Shown piece after piece: positions 57,116 through 64,000 of a stretch of 64,000 bases of DNA. The number at the start of each line of letters is the position of its first letter. Position 1 is the first letter of the stretch. The DNA comes from a virus: positions 1-64,000 of the IMG/VR virus record IMGVR_UViG_3300042544_003937. One strand, 5' to 3'. The notes below the pieces were generated by a model that searched no databases, was not told the DNA's origin, and worked only from the letters and a program-made list of their open reading frames with translations. Both the position numbers and the translations under genes were made by a program.

Positions 57116-57126
57116 TTTAATATATA
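57116..57126 (+). promoter_or_regulatory. late promoter
   Basis: Exact TTTAATATATA, 23 nt before the ATG at 57150. Confidence 0.65.
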
Positions 57127-57149
57127 ATAAAAAAATAATTATTTTTAAT

Positions 57150-58433
57150 ATGAAGGATCTCAAATTAGAGTTATTCAACTTTAGAAAAAATCTTAGTGTT
57201 GATCAGGATGAAGTATCGACAATCATCGAGAGTCATATAAATGCTTGTAAAGATGTATCAGAAAAAACTATTATTCAATCTTTGAATGAGAAATTAAAAA
57301 TTTACACCTTCGATAACAGTGTTAAAGGATTTTTGGAAAGTTTGAATAATGATTACAAACAATATAATTTAGTTTATGAGTTGAAACATTTATACAATGT
57401 TTTAAACACTAAAAACCAAGGAGAACTTTACAGACAACCAATCAATGTTCTTCTTCAAACAATCAATCTTGATTCAGACCAAGATAAAATGTCCAAAATT
57501 CTTAACGAATTGGCAGTTTATGACTGGGTTCCAGAAATCAAATTGTTCTGTTTAAATCTTACAAAATCACCAGATAAGAAACAAAACTTACTTTCGGGTG
57601 GAAAATCTGAACCAGTTTATACTCTTATTGAAAGAGTTGAAGATGGTTATCTTTGTCACATCAGAGATTCTTGGTTCCTCTTGACAGAAAATAATATCGA
57701 AAAAACTCTTCTCGAGTCTCACGTTAAAGACATGAATAAATTGAGAAGCATCAGAACACTTGAATCAGGTTTGAAATTCGCAACAATCACAGAAGATAGA
57801 GTTAATTTTAGAATTTCAGAAAACCTAACAGTAGGTCTTTCAGTTTCTAAGAAAGGTATCCTTTTCATCAACGACGATGAAATGAACAGTGAAACAACAC
57901 TTGAAAGTCTTTTCCAATCTCCAATCATTCCAATCGTAAATAAGAATTTCTACCCAGTTATTCTTGAAACACAGAATAATATCAATAAATTTGTTGAGTT
58001 GGATGTAGTTAGAAGAGTAACTAATCTAATCAATCCATTCTTAGAAGTTTTTGCTTTCAATTACAAAAAAGGAAACTACCTTTACAGATGTGATGAAAGA
58101 TATGGTAATTCATTCTACAAGTTTGAAAGCGCACTCGAATTGGTTAACGAAACTAAAAATGAGTTGAACTACGACTTGACTTTCTTCTATGAAAACAAAC
58201 TTTCAAGAGAAATCATCACTAAGAGAAAACTTGAAGATAAAGAAAGAGAAATCGTTCTAAAATTAGAAGATGTTCAATTTAATATCGATAAAGTTAAAAA
58301 CTCAATTAAATATATTGGCGAATCAGAAGTTCTTTCTACAGCTCTTCAAAATCTAAACAAAAGAAAACAACAATTAGATTCAGATTTGATGGTGGTTAAA
58401 GAATTAAAATACAAAGAAACAATAAGAAGCTAA
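57150..58433 (+). CDS. hypothetical protein with altered 3' end
   Basis: A 427-aa protein, helical N- and C-terminal parts flanking a beta-rich middle (about 165-290: VEDGYLCHIRDSWFLLTENN). No known family, but high expression signals (perfect box, well-formed terminator, more C-ending codons than neighbours) suggest an abundant late protein. The last 10 codons (ELKYKETIRS) are duplicated in diverged form after the homing endonuclease gene at 60250-60282, so the end may have been replaced when that gene inserted. Confidence 0.65.
   Translation: MKDLKLELFNFRKNLSVDQDEVSTIIESHINACKDVSEKTIIQSLNEKLKIYTFDNSVKGFLESLNNDYKQYNLVYELKHLYNVLNTKNQGELYRQPINVLLQTINLDSDQDKMSKILNELAVYDWVPEIKLFCLNLTKSPDKKQNLLSGGKSEPVYTLIERVEDGYLCHIRDSWFLLTENNIEKTLLESHVKDMNKLRSIRTLESGLKFATITEDRVNFRISENLTVGLSVSKKGILFINDDEMNSETTLESLFQSPIIPIVNKNFYPVILETQNNINKFVELDVVRRVTNLINPFLEVFAFNYKKGNYLYRCDERYGNSFYKFESALELVNETKNELNYDLTFFYENKLSREIITKRKLEDKEREIVLKLEDVQFNIDKVKNSIKYIGESEVLSTALQNLNKRKQQLDSDLMVVKELKYKETIRS
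58401..58433 (+). repeat. 3'-end duplication, upstream copy
   Basis: 33 bp containing the last codons and stop of the 427-aa gene. 29 of 33 bases match 60250-60282; the first 19 are identical. Confidence 0.85.
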
Positions 58434-58437
58434 ATTG

Positions 58438-58467
58438 AAAGTCCTCAAAATATTGAGGACTTTTTTT
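58438..58467 (+). terminator. Rho-independent terminator
   Basis: Stem AAAGTCCTCAA/TTGAGGACTTT with T run, 4 nt after the stop of the 427-aa gene. Confidence 0.85.
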
Positions 58468-58531
58468 ATTGATTTAAAAAATAAATATTCATATATATAA
58501 AAGAAATACCCATATATTTCATATATATAGT

Positions 58532-60256
58532 ATGATAAAAATAAATACAATTAAAATCCCTCTAAAAGATTGTAGAAAATTAGAATATTTTATATCTCTC
58601 GGATATGAATGTATTGATGACTTCATAGAAATAAGAATTGAAGATTTGAATGTTGGTTCTAGAAAAGTTGTTCCAGTTGCATGTGATTTTTGTGAAAATG
58701 AAGTTGAAACCACTTATAAGGAATATTTGAGAAATATAAAAACCGGTGGAAATTTTTCCTGTTCTAAAAAATGTGGATATCTTAAAGCAAAAAAATCAAA
58801 TATTGAAAAGTACGGGGTTGAACATCCTTTAAAATTACAAGAATTTAGAGAGAAGCAATCCAATACTAATTTAGAAAGATATGGTGTTGAATTTCCCCAA
58901 CAATCAAAAGAAATAAGAGAAAAAACAAAAAAATCCTATTTAGAAAATTTTGGAGTTGAACATATTTCGCAGCTAAATGAAAATAGAGAAAGATCAAGAA
59001 ATTGGTTATCTTCAAATGAATTCAGAGAGAAATCAAAAAAAACACTCTTTGATAATTACGGGGTAGATAATCCTTCTCAATCTGAAGAGATACAAAATAT
59101 TATCAAGCTAAATAATATTAGTAAATGGGGAACTGAATATCCTTCACAATCTGATGTGTTCAAAGAAAAAGTAAAGAATGTATTTTTATCAAAATATAAT
59201 GTTGACAACATAACAAAGTCAGAGGAATTTAGAAAAAATAATTTTGGGGTTGCAAAAGAACCTAATTATTTATCTTATGTTGGTGATGGATATAGTCTTT
59301 TTAAATGTGATAATAATCTAGAACATCAATTTTTAATTTCTTGTGATATCTACATAAAAAGAAAGTTGTCAAATAAACTCTGTACAGTATGTTACCCAAT
59401 TGGTGACACACCTTCACTGAGAGAATTGGACCTATTGGAATGGATTAAATCTATTTATTCCGGAGAAATTATAAAATCACATAGAGATGACACGGAAATT
59501 GATATTTATATTCCGGAAATGAAACTGGGATTTGAATTTAATGGTTTATACTGGCATTCGGATAAATTTAGAGAAAAAAATTATCATCTAAATAAAACGA
59601 ATTTTTTCAGAGATAGAGGTATCAGAATTATACACATTTGGGAAGATGATTGGTTAAATAAAAATACAGTCATTAAAAGTCAAATTAGAAATATTTTTAA
59701 GTTGAATGAAAATAAAATATTCGCTAGAAATTGTAAAGTTGAAATATTATCAGATAATAAAATAGTAACAAAATTTCTAAATGAAAATCACTTACAGGGT
59801 GCGGATAAGAGTAAAATTAAAATCGGACTTTTTTATAAAGATGAATTAACTTCTTTGATGACGTTCAATAAATTAGAAGGAAGAAAATTATTGAGTGATG
59901 ATGAATGGAATCTATCAAGGTTTTGCACAAAAATGAATTGTAATGTTATTGGAGGTGCGTCCAAATTATTATCATTTTTTATAAATCAATTTAAACCAAA
60001 AAGAATTATTAGTTATGCTGATAAGGATTGGAGTATGGGAGAACTGTACGAAAATCTTGGATTTATTAAAATATCCGAATCAAAGCCTGACTATAAATAT
60101 GTCACTAATGGAGTTAGAAAAAATAAATCCAATTTTAAAAAATCAAAATTAAACACGAAATTAAGTGAATCATTAGAAATGAAAAATAGAAATATACTTA
60201 GGATTTGGGATTGTGGAAAAATAAAATTTGAATATCTTGTGCGTAAAGAGAATTAA
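58532..60256 (+). CDS. Vsr-like homing endonuclease, free-standing (paralogue 2)
   Basis: A 574-aa relative of the genes at 35476 and 61606. N-terminal Cys pair C-D-F-C and C-S-K-K-C-G (about 50-85), repeats with (K/R)-Y-G-V-E-x-P-x-Q-S-x-E-x-R-E-K and related units from 90 to 240, a C-x2-C pair, nuclease core EIDIYIPEMKLGFEFNGLYW ... YHLNK ... IIHIWEDDW (about 325-370), then the GNAT-like C-terminal domain (NENHLQGADKSKIKIGLFYK, GGASKLLSFF). It is flanked by a duplicated gene 3' end and terminators, the mark of a recent insertion. Confidence 0.8.
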   Translation: MIKINTIKIPLKDCRKLEYFISLGYECIDDFIEIRIEDLNVGSRKVVPVACDFCENEVETTYKEYLRNIKTGGNFSCSKKCGYLKAKKSNIEKYGVEHPLKLQEFREKQSNTNLERYGVEFPQQSKEIREKTKKSYLENFGVEHISQLNENRERSRNWLSSNEFREKSKKTLFDNYGVDNPSQSEEIQNIIKLNNISKWGTEYPSQSDVFKEKVKNVFLSKYNVDNITKSEEFRKNNFGVAKEPNYLSYVGDGYSLFKCDNNLEHQFLISCDIYIKRKLSNKLCTVCYPIGDTPSLRELDLLEWIKSIYSGEIIKSHRDDTEIDIYIPEMKLGFEFNGLYWHSDKFREKNYHLNKTNFFRDRGIRIIHIWEDDWLNKNTVIKSQIRNIFKLNENKIFARNCKVEILSDNKIVTKFLNENHLQGADKSKIKIGLFYKDELTSLMTFNKLEGRKLLSDDEWNLSRFCTKMNCNVIGGASKLLSFFINQFKPKRIISYADKDWSMGELYENLGFIKISESKPDYKYVTNGVRKNKSNFKKSKLNTKLSESLEMKNRNILRIWDCGKIKFEYLVRKEN

Positions 60257-60282
60257 AATACAAAGAAAGAATCAGAGGTTAA
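60250..60282 (+). repeat. 3'-end duplication, downstream copy
   Basis: 33 bp that would encode ELKYKERIRG and a stop in the frame of the 427-aa gene's end. It overlaps the last 7 bp of the endonuclease gene and is followed by a terminator, as the upstream copy is. Confidence 0.85.
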
Positions 60283-60288
60283 AAATTT

Positions 60289-60313
60289 AAGCCACCAATT
60301 TGGTGGCTTTTTT
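60289..60313. terminator. bidirectional terminator
   Basis: Stem AAGCCACC/GGTGGCTT with T run. It is shared by the endonuclease gene (plus) and the 79-aa gene (minus). It may be the original terminator of the 427-aa gene. Confidence 0.85.
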
Positions 60314-60551
60314 ATTTTATCAAAATTTCTAAGCTTTCAATTCTCAACTCATCAATTGTCTTTATTATTAGGTGATCCCTGTAAATTTGATAAAACTCAC
60401 CATTTATTTCAATTTCAACAACATCTTTAAATTTTGTTAAATCACATTCATAAAATTTTCCCTCTTTGAGTGGATATAAATCACTAACTTTCATGTCATA
60501 TATGAAAGATTCATACCAGCAATTTTCATTGATCTTACAAAAATATTTCAT
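60312..60551 (-). CDS. hypothetical protein
   Basis: A 79-aa protein (MKYFCKINENCWYESFIYDM) with a small beta domain carrying K-F-Y-E-C-D and V-V-E-I-E-I-N-G-E-F-Y-Q-I-Y-R-D-H. This looks like a small SH3- or OB-like barrel, unassigned. It is convergent with the endonuclease gene and divergent from the gene at 60585; its start lies near the shared promoter region. Confidence 0.55.
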   Translation of the reverse strand: MKYFCKINENCWYESFIYDMKVSDLYPLKEGKFYECDLTKFKDVVEIEINGEFYQIYRDHLIIKTIDELRIESLEILIK

Positions 60552-60568
60552 ATTTAGAATTCTTTGAA

Positions 60569-60578
60569 TTTATATATA
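60569..60578 (+). promoter_or_regulatory. late-promoter-like box close to a start codon
   Basis: TTTATATATA ending 6 nt before the ATG at 60585, again a nearly leaderless spacing. Confidence 0.5.
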
Positions 60579-60584
60579 GTAAAT

Positions 60585-61619
60585 ATGAAATGGATTAAAA
60601 ACTGGAAAACTATTCAATTAGAAAAAAAAGAGTATTCTAAAAAACTATCACTTATACTCGAAGGGCTCTCCTTAATAGTGACCTCTGATGAGCTTATAAA
60701 TGTTTTAGAAAAAATAAAAGCAAATAGAATCGCAGACGAACTTCTCAGTTTTCTCAATAAAGAAAAAAGAGAAACTTCTTATAATTATCTAAATCTTACT
60801 GATAAAGATGATGAAATAGGATTTCTACCCGATAATCAATTTCAAAGATTCAAAGCAACAACTCAAGATTATAAGTCAAAAACAAGATCATTTGTAAAAG
60901 TCGGAAGGCTAATAACCTCACTATTCTCGGATAACGATATTAGCTATACAAAAGAAGAATTAGATGATTTCATCGATAAATTCAAAGCAGCAAACTCTGA
61001 CTCTCAAAATAAGACTATAGAAATAGTCGAAGGTGATGAAATAGCCTTTTGGTATAACGAAGAAAATTATTTATACAAAGATGAAGGGGGAACACTCTGC
61101 AAATCTTGTATGCGTGAATCTTATAAATCACCCTGGTTTAAAATCTATACCGAGAATCCTGATAAAGTCAAAATGGTGATAATGACCTATGAAGGAAAAT
61201 TATTAGGTAGAGCCTTACTCTGGAAGATCGATTCAGGTGAGTTTTTCTTAGATAGAATTTATACAAGATTCCCCTCTGATGAGTTTGTAATAGATGAATG
61301 GACTAAGAAGAATTACAAAGGTCTAATTTCCTATCAAGATGAAGGTGCTTATCTATGTGTACAAGATCCAGATGAAGTCTTGACAGTATCACTTCAACAA
61401 ACAAATTTTGAAGAATTTCCTTTCGCCGACACTCTCTGTTATCTCTATCAAGAATTAGAAGATGGGCAAGTCACAGGACCTGGTTTTGTTTCAAATAAAT
61501 TAGATAAAATAGGCGGTTACCTCATTTCTAAAATACAATCTCATTTATCTGGTCAGAAAGCTGTGTCTTCACATGTCTGGTCTAACACCACAGGAACATG
61601 GATTTCTAAAAATGTCTAA
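60585..61619 (+). CDS. hypothetical protein with targeting-like N-terminus and Cys pair
   Basis: A 344-aa protein. ATG 60585 (MKWIKNWKTIQLEKKEY) is preferred over an upstream frame start because it fits the promoter spacing and the recurring N-terminal pattern, with a possible cut after QLE. A helical part (about 20-140) precedes a beta domain. C-K-S-C-M-R (about 190) suggests a metal or disulfide site. It contains aromatic motifs (SPWFKIYTENPDKVKMVIM). No family recognised. Its end overlaps the convergent endonuclease gene by 14 bp. Confidence 0.6.
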   Translation: MKWIKNWKTIQLEKKEYSKKLSLILEGLSLIVTSDELINVLEKIKANRIADELLSFLNKEKRETSYNYLNLTDKDDEIGFLPDNQFQRFKATTQDYKSKTRSFVKVGRLITSLFSDNDISYTKEELDDFIDKFKAANSDSQNKTIEIVEGDEIAFWYNEENYLYKDEGGTLCKSCMRESYKSPWFKIYTENPDKVKMVIMTYEGKLLGRALLWKIDSGEFFLDRIYTRFPSDEFVIDEWTKKNYKGLISYQDEGAYLCVQDPDEVLTVSLQQTNFEEFPFADTLCYLYQELEDGQVTGPGFVSNKLDKIGGYLISKIQSHLSGQKAVSSHVWSNTTGTWISKNV

Positions 61620-63405
61620 TCCATTTTTGCATTCCACAGTCATAAATTTTATTGTATCCAAGTTCAGACATGATTTTTGATTCACTTAGTTCTGGATTTG
61701 CACCACCACTTACTAACTTATCTTTTCTATAATTGAATCTATGCTTTCTCAAACCATCAACTATATAATAGTAATTTGTGTCAGATAAATGCGAAAATTC
61801 GAAGCCAAGTTTTTTGTAAAGGTTTCCAGTTGAACGACTATAATCACAAAAACTAATCACAGTTTTTGGTGAATATTTTTTGATGAAGTGTGAGAATAAT
61901 TTAGAAGCACCTCCAACAATAGTTAAACCAATTTTATTAGAAAATCTAAGAAGCTCCCAACTATTGTCACTATTATTATAACCTAAAGATTTTCTTAGGC
62001 TTCCAAAAGTCATCAAACTTACTAACTCGCCCTCATAAAATAAACCTAATTTTATTTTTGAACCAACAAATCCTTGTAAGTGATTCTTTTCTAAAAATTC
62101 TCTGGTCAAATCGTTACCAATGATTTTTATTTCACATTTTCTTGCAAAAATTCTTTTTGTAGTTAAACCTAATTTATTTGAAATGATGGATTTAACTATC
62201 TCTCTCTTATATAACCAATCATCTTCCCAAATATGAATCAACTTAATATCATTAGATTCAAAGAACTTTGTTTTATCTAGATGGAAATTATTCGATTTAT
62301 GTAGATTAGAATGCCAATATAATCCATTATATTCAAATCCTATTTTCAATTCGGGTATGTAAATATCAATCTCTCTTCCTTCTAATCTGAATCTTTTTAT
62401 TATTTCTCCAAAATAAATGGATTCTATAAATTCATAAACTTCTTCTTCAGCACCTGACTTTCCAACATTCAAAGGATTACAATTCAGGCAAATTTCTAAA
62501 TTGGAATTTTTTCTATGAACTAGAAGTTGTCTTGTTATATCAAAATCTTTATCACATTGACAACAATGTATTTTGATGTAGGACTCTGTTTCATTTTGAT
62601 TATACTTTCTATCTATATAAGTAAGATTGCTTGGAAGAATTTCAACAATCTTGCCAGTTATTTTTGATTTATAACTTTCAACTCTCTTTTGAATAATTTC
62701 TTTGGCTGATAAGTGATGTTCTGTTCCAAACTTTCGTAAAGAAGATTCTCTAATTTTTTCATTTCTATGTCTATTGAATTCTTCTAATGAGCCGAAATTT
62801 TCAATTATTGTTTTTCTCTTTTGATTTTCGATTAGTAATTTATCTTCTTCTGTTTTATTTAAAAATTTTTCTTTTCTTGTATTATTTATTTCTTCTTTTG
62901 ATGGATTTTCTTTCCAAGATTGTAGTGACTTTTCACTTATTTCGGAGTTTTGTTGTGCCCACTCAACACCCCACTTTTCCAGCATAGTTTCCTTGAATTT
63001 CGTTTTCACCTCTTCATCGAGCATATAATGTTTACCATTCCATTTCTCTAAGATGTTAGCCTTTTCCTTTTCAATAATTTCTGCTGACTTTTTCGGATTA
63101 TCTACACCCCATTTCTTTATACAAGTTTCCTTTCTTGACTTTACAAAACATTCTTTTTTTCCACAAGTTTTTCTATATCCATTCTTGAATCCAATGAAGC
63201 TAAGATGTGAACCACACTCACAGTTTAATGCTAACTTGATGTCATTGACAAGATAGTAAATTTTTTCAGATAATTGTCTATCTTGTATTTCTTTAGGAAT
63301 ATTGGAATTTATAAAATCTAAATATTCATTGTGATTCTTAACAAAAAGAACAAGTGATCCAATGTTAGATGTTTTATTTATAATTTCTTGAAGTGTCGTA
63401 TTCAT
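61606..63405 (-). CDS. Vsr-like homing endonuclease, free-standing (paralogue 3)
   Basis: A 599-aa paralogue of the genes at 35476 and 58532. Features: Cys pairs (C-E-C-G, C-G-K-K-E-C, about 77-105), (K/E)-K-W-G-V-D/E-x repeats (about 110-250), C-x2-C and C-x2-C pair (about 275-310), nuclease core EIDIYIPELKIGFEYNGLYW ... FHLDK ... LIHIWEDDW (about 340-390), and the C-terminal GNAT-like domain (KNHLQGFVGSKIKLGLFYEG, GGASKLFSHF) with a small final WIRHF. ATG 63405 has a TATATA box 5 nt upstream. It lies convergent with the 344-aa gene, without any operon partner. Confidence 0.8.
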   Translation of the reverse strand: MNTTLQEIINKTSNIGSLVLFVKNHNEYLDFINSNIPKEIQDRQLSEKIYYLVNDIKLALNCECGSHLSFIGFKNGYRKTCGKKECFVKSRKETCIKKWGVDNPKKSAEIIEKEKANILEKWNGKHYMLDEEVKTKFKETMLEKWGVEWAQQNSEISEKSLQSWKENPSKEEINNTRKEKFLNKTEEDKLLIENQKRKTIIENFGSLEEFNRHRNEKIRESSLRKFGTEHHLSAKEIIQKRVESYKSKITGKIVEILPSNLTYIDRKYNQNETESYIKIHCCQCDKDFDITRQLLVHRKNSNLEICLNCNPLNVGKSGAEEEVYEFIESIYFGEIIKRFRLEGREIDIYIPELKIGFEYNGLYWHSNLHKSNNFHLDKTKFFESNDIKLIHIWEDDWLYKREIVKSIISNKLGLTTKRIFARKCEIKIIGNDLTREFLEKNHLQGFVGSKIKLGLFYEGELVSLMTFGSLRKSLGYNNSDNSWELLRFSNKIGLTIVGGASKLFSHFIKKYSPKTVISFCDYSRSTGNLYKKLGFEFSHLSDTNYYYIVDGLRKHRFNYRKDKLVSGGANPELSESKIMSELGYNKIYDCGMQKWIRHF

Positions 63406-63410
63406 AATGT

Positions 63411-63420
63411 TATATATTTA
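63411..63420 (-). promoter_or_regulatory. late promoter predicted to give a leaderless mRNA
   Basis: Minus-strand TAAATATATA ending 5 nt before the ATG at 63405. Confidence 0.5.
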
Positions 63421-63447
63421 GAATCGGTGTTTTTGTCCATCAAATAA

Positions 63448-63458
63448 TTTAATATATA
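63448..63458 (+). promoter_or_regulatory. late promoter
   Basis: Exact TTTAATATATA, 20 nt before the ATG at 63479. Confidence 0.65.
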
Positions 63459-63478
63459 TAGAAAATTATCTTAAAATC

Positions 63479-64000
63479 ATGAGTCAAATAACTATTGAGG
63501 AATTTATTGATTTAATTCAATCAGATGTAACAGTGGGTGGTGCTTTACCAAAAAATTTACCAGACCACTCAATCAGACAATTTGTTGAAACAAGAGCCGC
63601 AAAATGGTTTTGGCAAAATTATCAATATGCTGTCTCCAAAATGTATTATCTTATTAATAAAGAAGCATTCAGCACCGAAGAATATACTAATTATAGATAT
63701 TTGGAACTACCCTGTGAGATTCAATCAATAACTTGGATTTATAAACTAAGTAATCAAAATTTACTTCAATTAGGTATAAACGTTCCTAACTTGTCTGTAA
63801 ATCTGGGTGTTACTAATCAACCTTACCTCTCTTCGTATGTAACCACTATTGGTGAGTTGGGTATCTACAAAACACAAATAGATTCGATGGCAGATATGTT
63901 GAATCAATTAAATTTATATACAACCAAGTTTCACTTCAATCAAATAACTCATAGATTAAATATTTTGACAAATGTTGAACATCACTTAATTTTAGAAGCT
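63479..64000 (+). CDS. partial protein, cut by the window end
   Basis: 174 codons open from ATG 63479 to the last base. The start is MSQITIEEFIDLIQSDVT, then GALPKNLPDHSIRQFVETRAA and WFWQNYQYAVSKMYY, and a middle of alternating strands. It is an aromatic-rich, soluble protein with no membrane segment; by position among tail genes it may be a virion component. No family can be named. Confidence 0.6.
   Translation, partial: MSQITIEEFIDLIQSDVTVGGALPKNLPDHSIRQFVETRAAKWFWQNYQYAVSKMYYLINKEAFSTEEYTNYRYLELPCEIQSITWIYKLSNQNLLQLGINVPNLSVNLGVTNQPYLSSYVTTIGELGIYKTQIDSMADMLNQLNLYTTKFHFNQITHRLNILTNVEHHLILEA

Noticed and set aside
1-64000. tRNA genes, rRNA genes, integrase, attachment sites or an origin
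   Set aside because: Gaps between genes are short and none showed a cloverleaf, a recombinase gene or iteron-like repeats; I cannot exclude a diverged tRNA without a covariance-model search.

Overview
The window is an AT-rich, densely coding stretch of the virion-gene region of a large contractile-tailed (myovirus) phage of the wider T4-like group. T4-type genes recognisable from sequence are: large terminase (gp17), tail sheath (gp18), tail tube (gp19-like), baseplate wedge gp25, sheath terminator gp15-like, a gp26-like baseplate protein with a Cys4 site, clamp loader gp44, recombination nuclease subunit gp47 and late sigma factor gp55. The host is probably a Bacteroidota bacterium, perhaps a flavobacterium: start codons lack Shine-Dalgarno sequences, lipoboxes and signal peptides are of the LFSC and AFSQ kind, and one protein ends in a motif I associate with Bacteroidota proteins. 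This host assignment is inference.

Layout. 1-2.4 kb: two small lipoproteins, a WYL-like protein and a hypothetical protein. 2.5-16.7 kb: eight co-directional fibre/adhesin genes sharing modular domains and collagen-like Gly-X-Y stretches, ending in an overlapping SET-domain gene. 17-22.9 kb: two reverse-strand small genes, a 1160-aa tape-measure candidate and three unknown genes. 22.9-28.7 kb: a giant (1919 aa) baseplate-like protein on the minus strand. 28.8-31.1 kb: a plus-strand cluster of small proteins, including a ferritin with a complete ferroxidase site. 31.1-32.9 kb: exonuclease and gp47. 33.1-45.2 kb: tail tube on plus, then a long minus-strand block (gp26-like, gp55, homing endonuclease, sheath, coiled-coil protein, 1137-aa zinc-motif protein). 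45.3-51 kb: small genes and the terminase, broken into two genes by an atypically split intein. 51-56 kb: ClpS, HAD phosphatase, two membrane/coiled-coil proteins, a Gln-rich repeat protein, an isochorismatase-like protein, gp25 and gp44. 56.2-64 kb: gp15-like, an unknown protein, two homing endonucleases and a gene cut by the window edge.

Three threads link the region. First, many otherwise unrelated proteins (ferritin, isochorismatase-like, coiled-coil, basic and Gln-rich proteins) start with the same short pattern, M-K-x-(I/L)-K-x-F-(x)-x-(E/F). It resembles the capsid-targeting peptide of T4 internal head proteins, so these may be cargo packed into the head and injected with the DNA. Second, TTTAATATATA boxes precede most transcription units, on both strands, and a gp55-like late sigma factor is encoded here. 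In four cases the box ends exactly 5 nt before the ATG, predicting leaderless late mRNAs. Third, mobile elements are prominent: three paralogous Vsr-like homing endonuclease genes, one flanked by a duplicated gene 3' end, and the split intein in the Walker A motif of the terminase. No tRNA, rRNA, CRISPR array or origin was seen.
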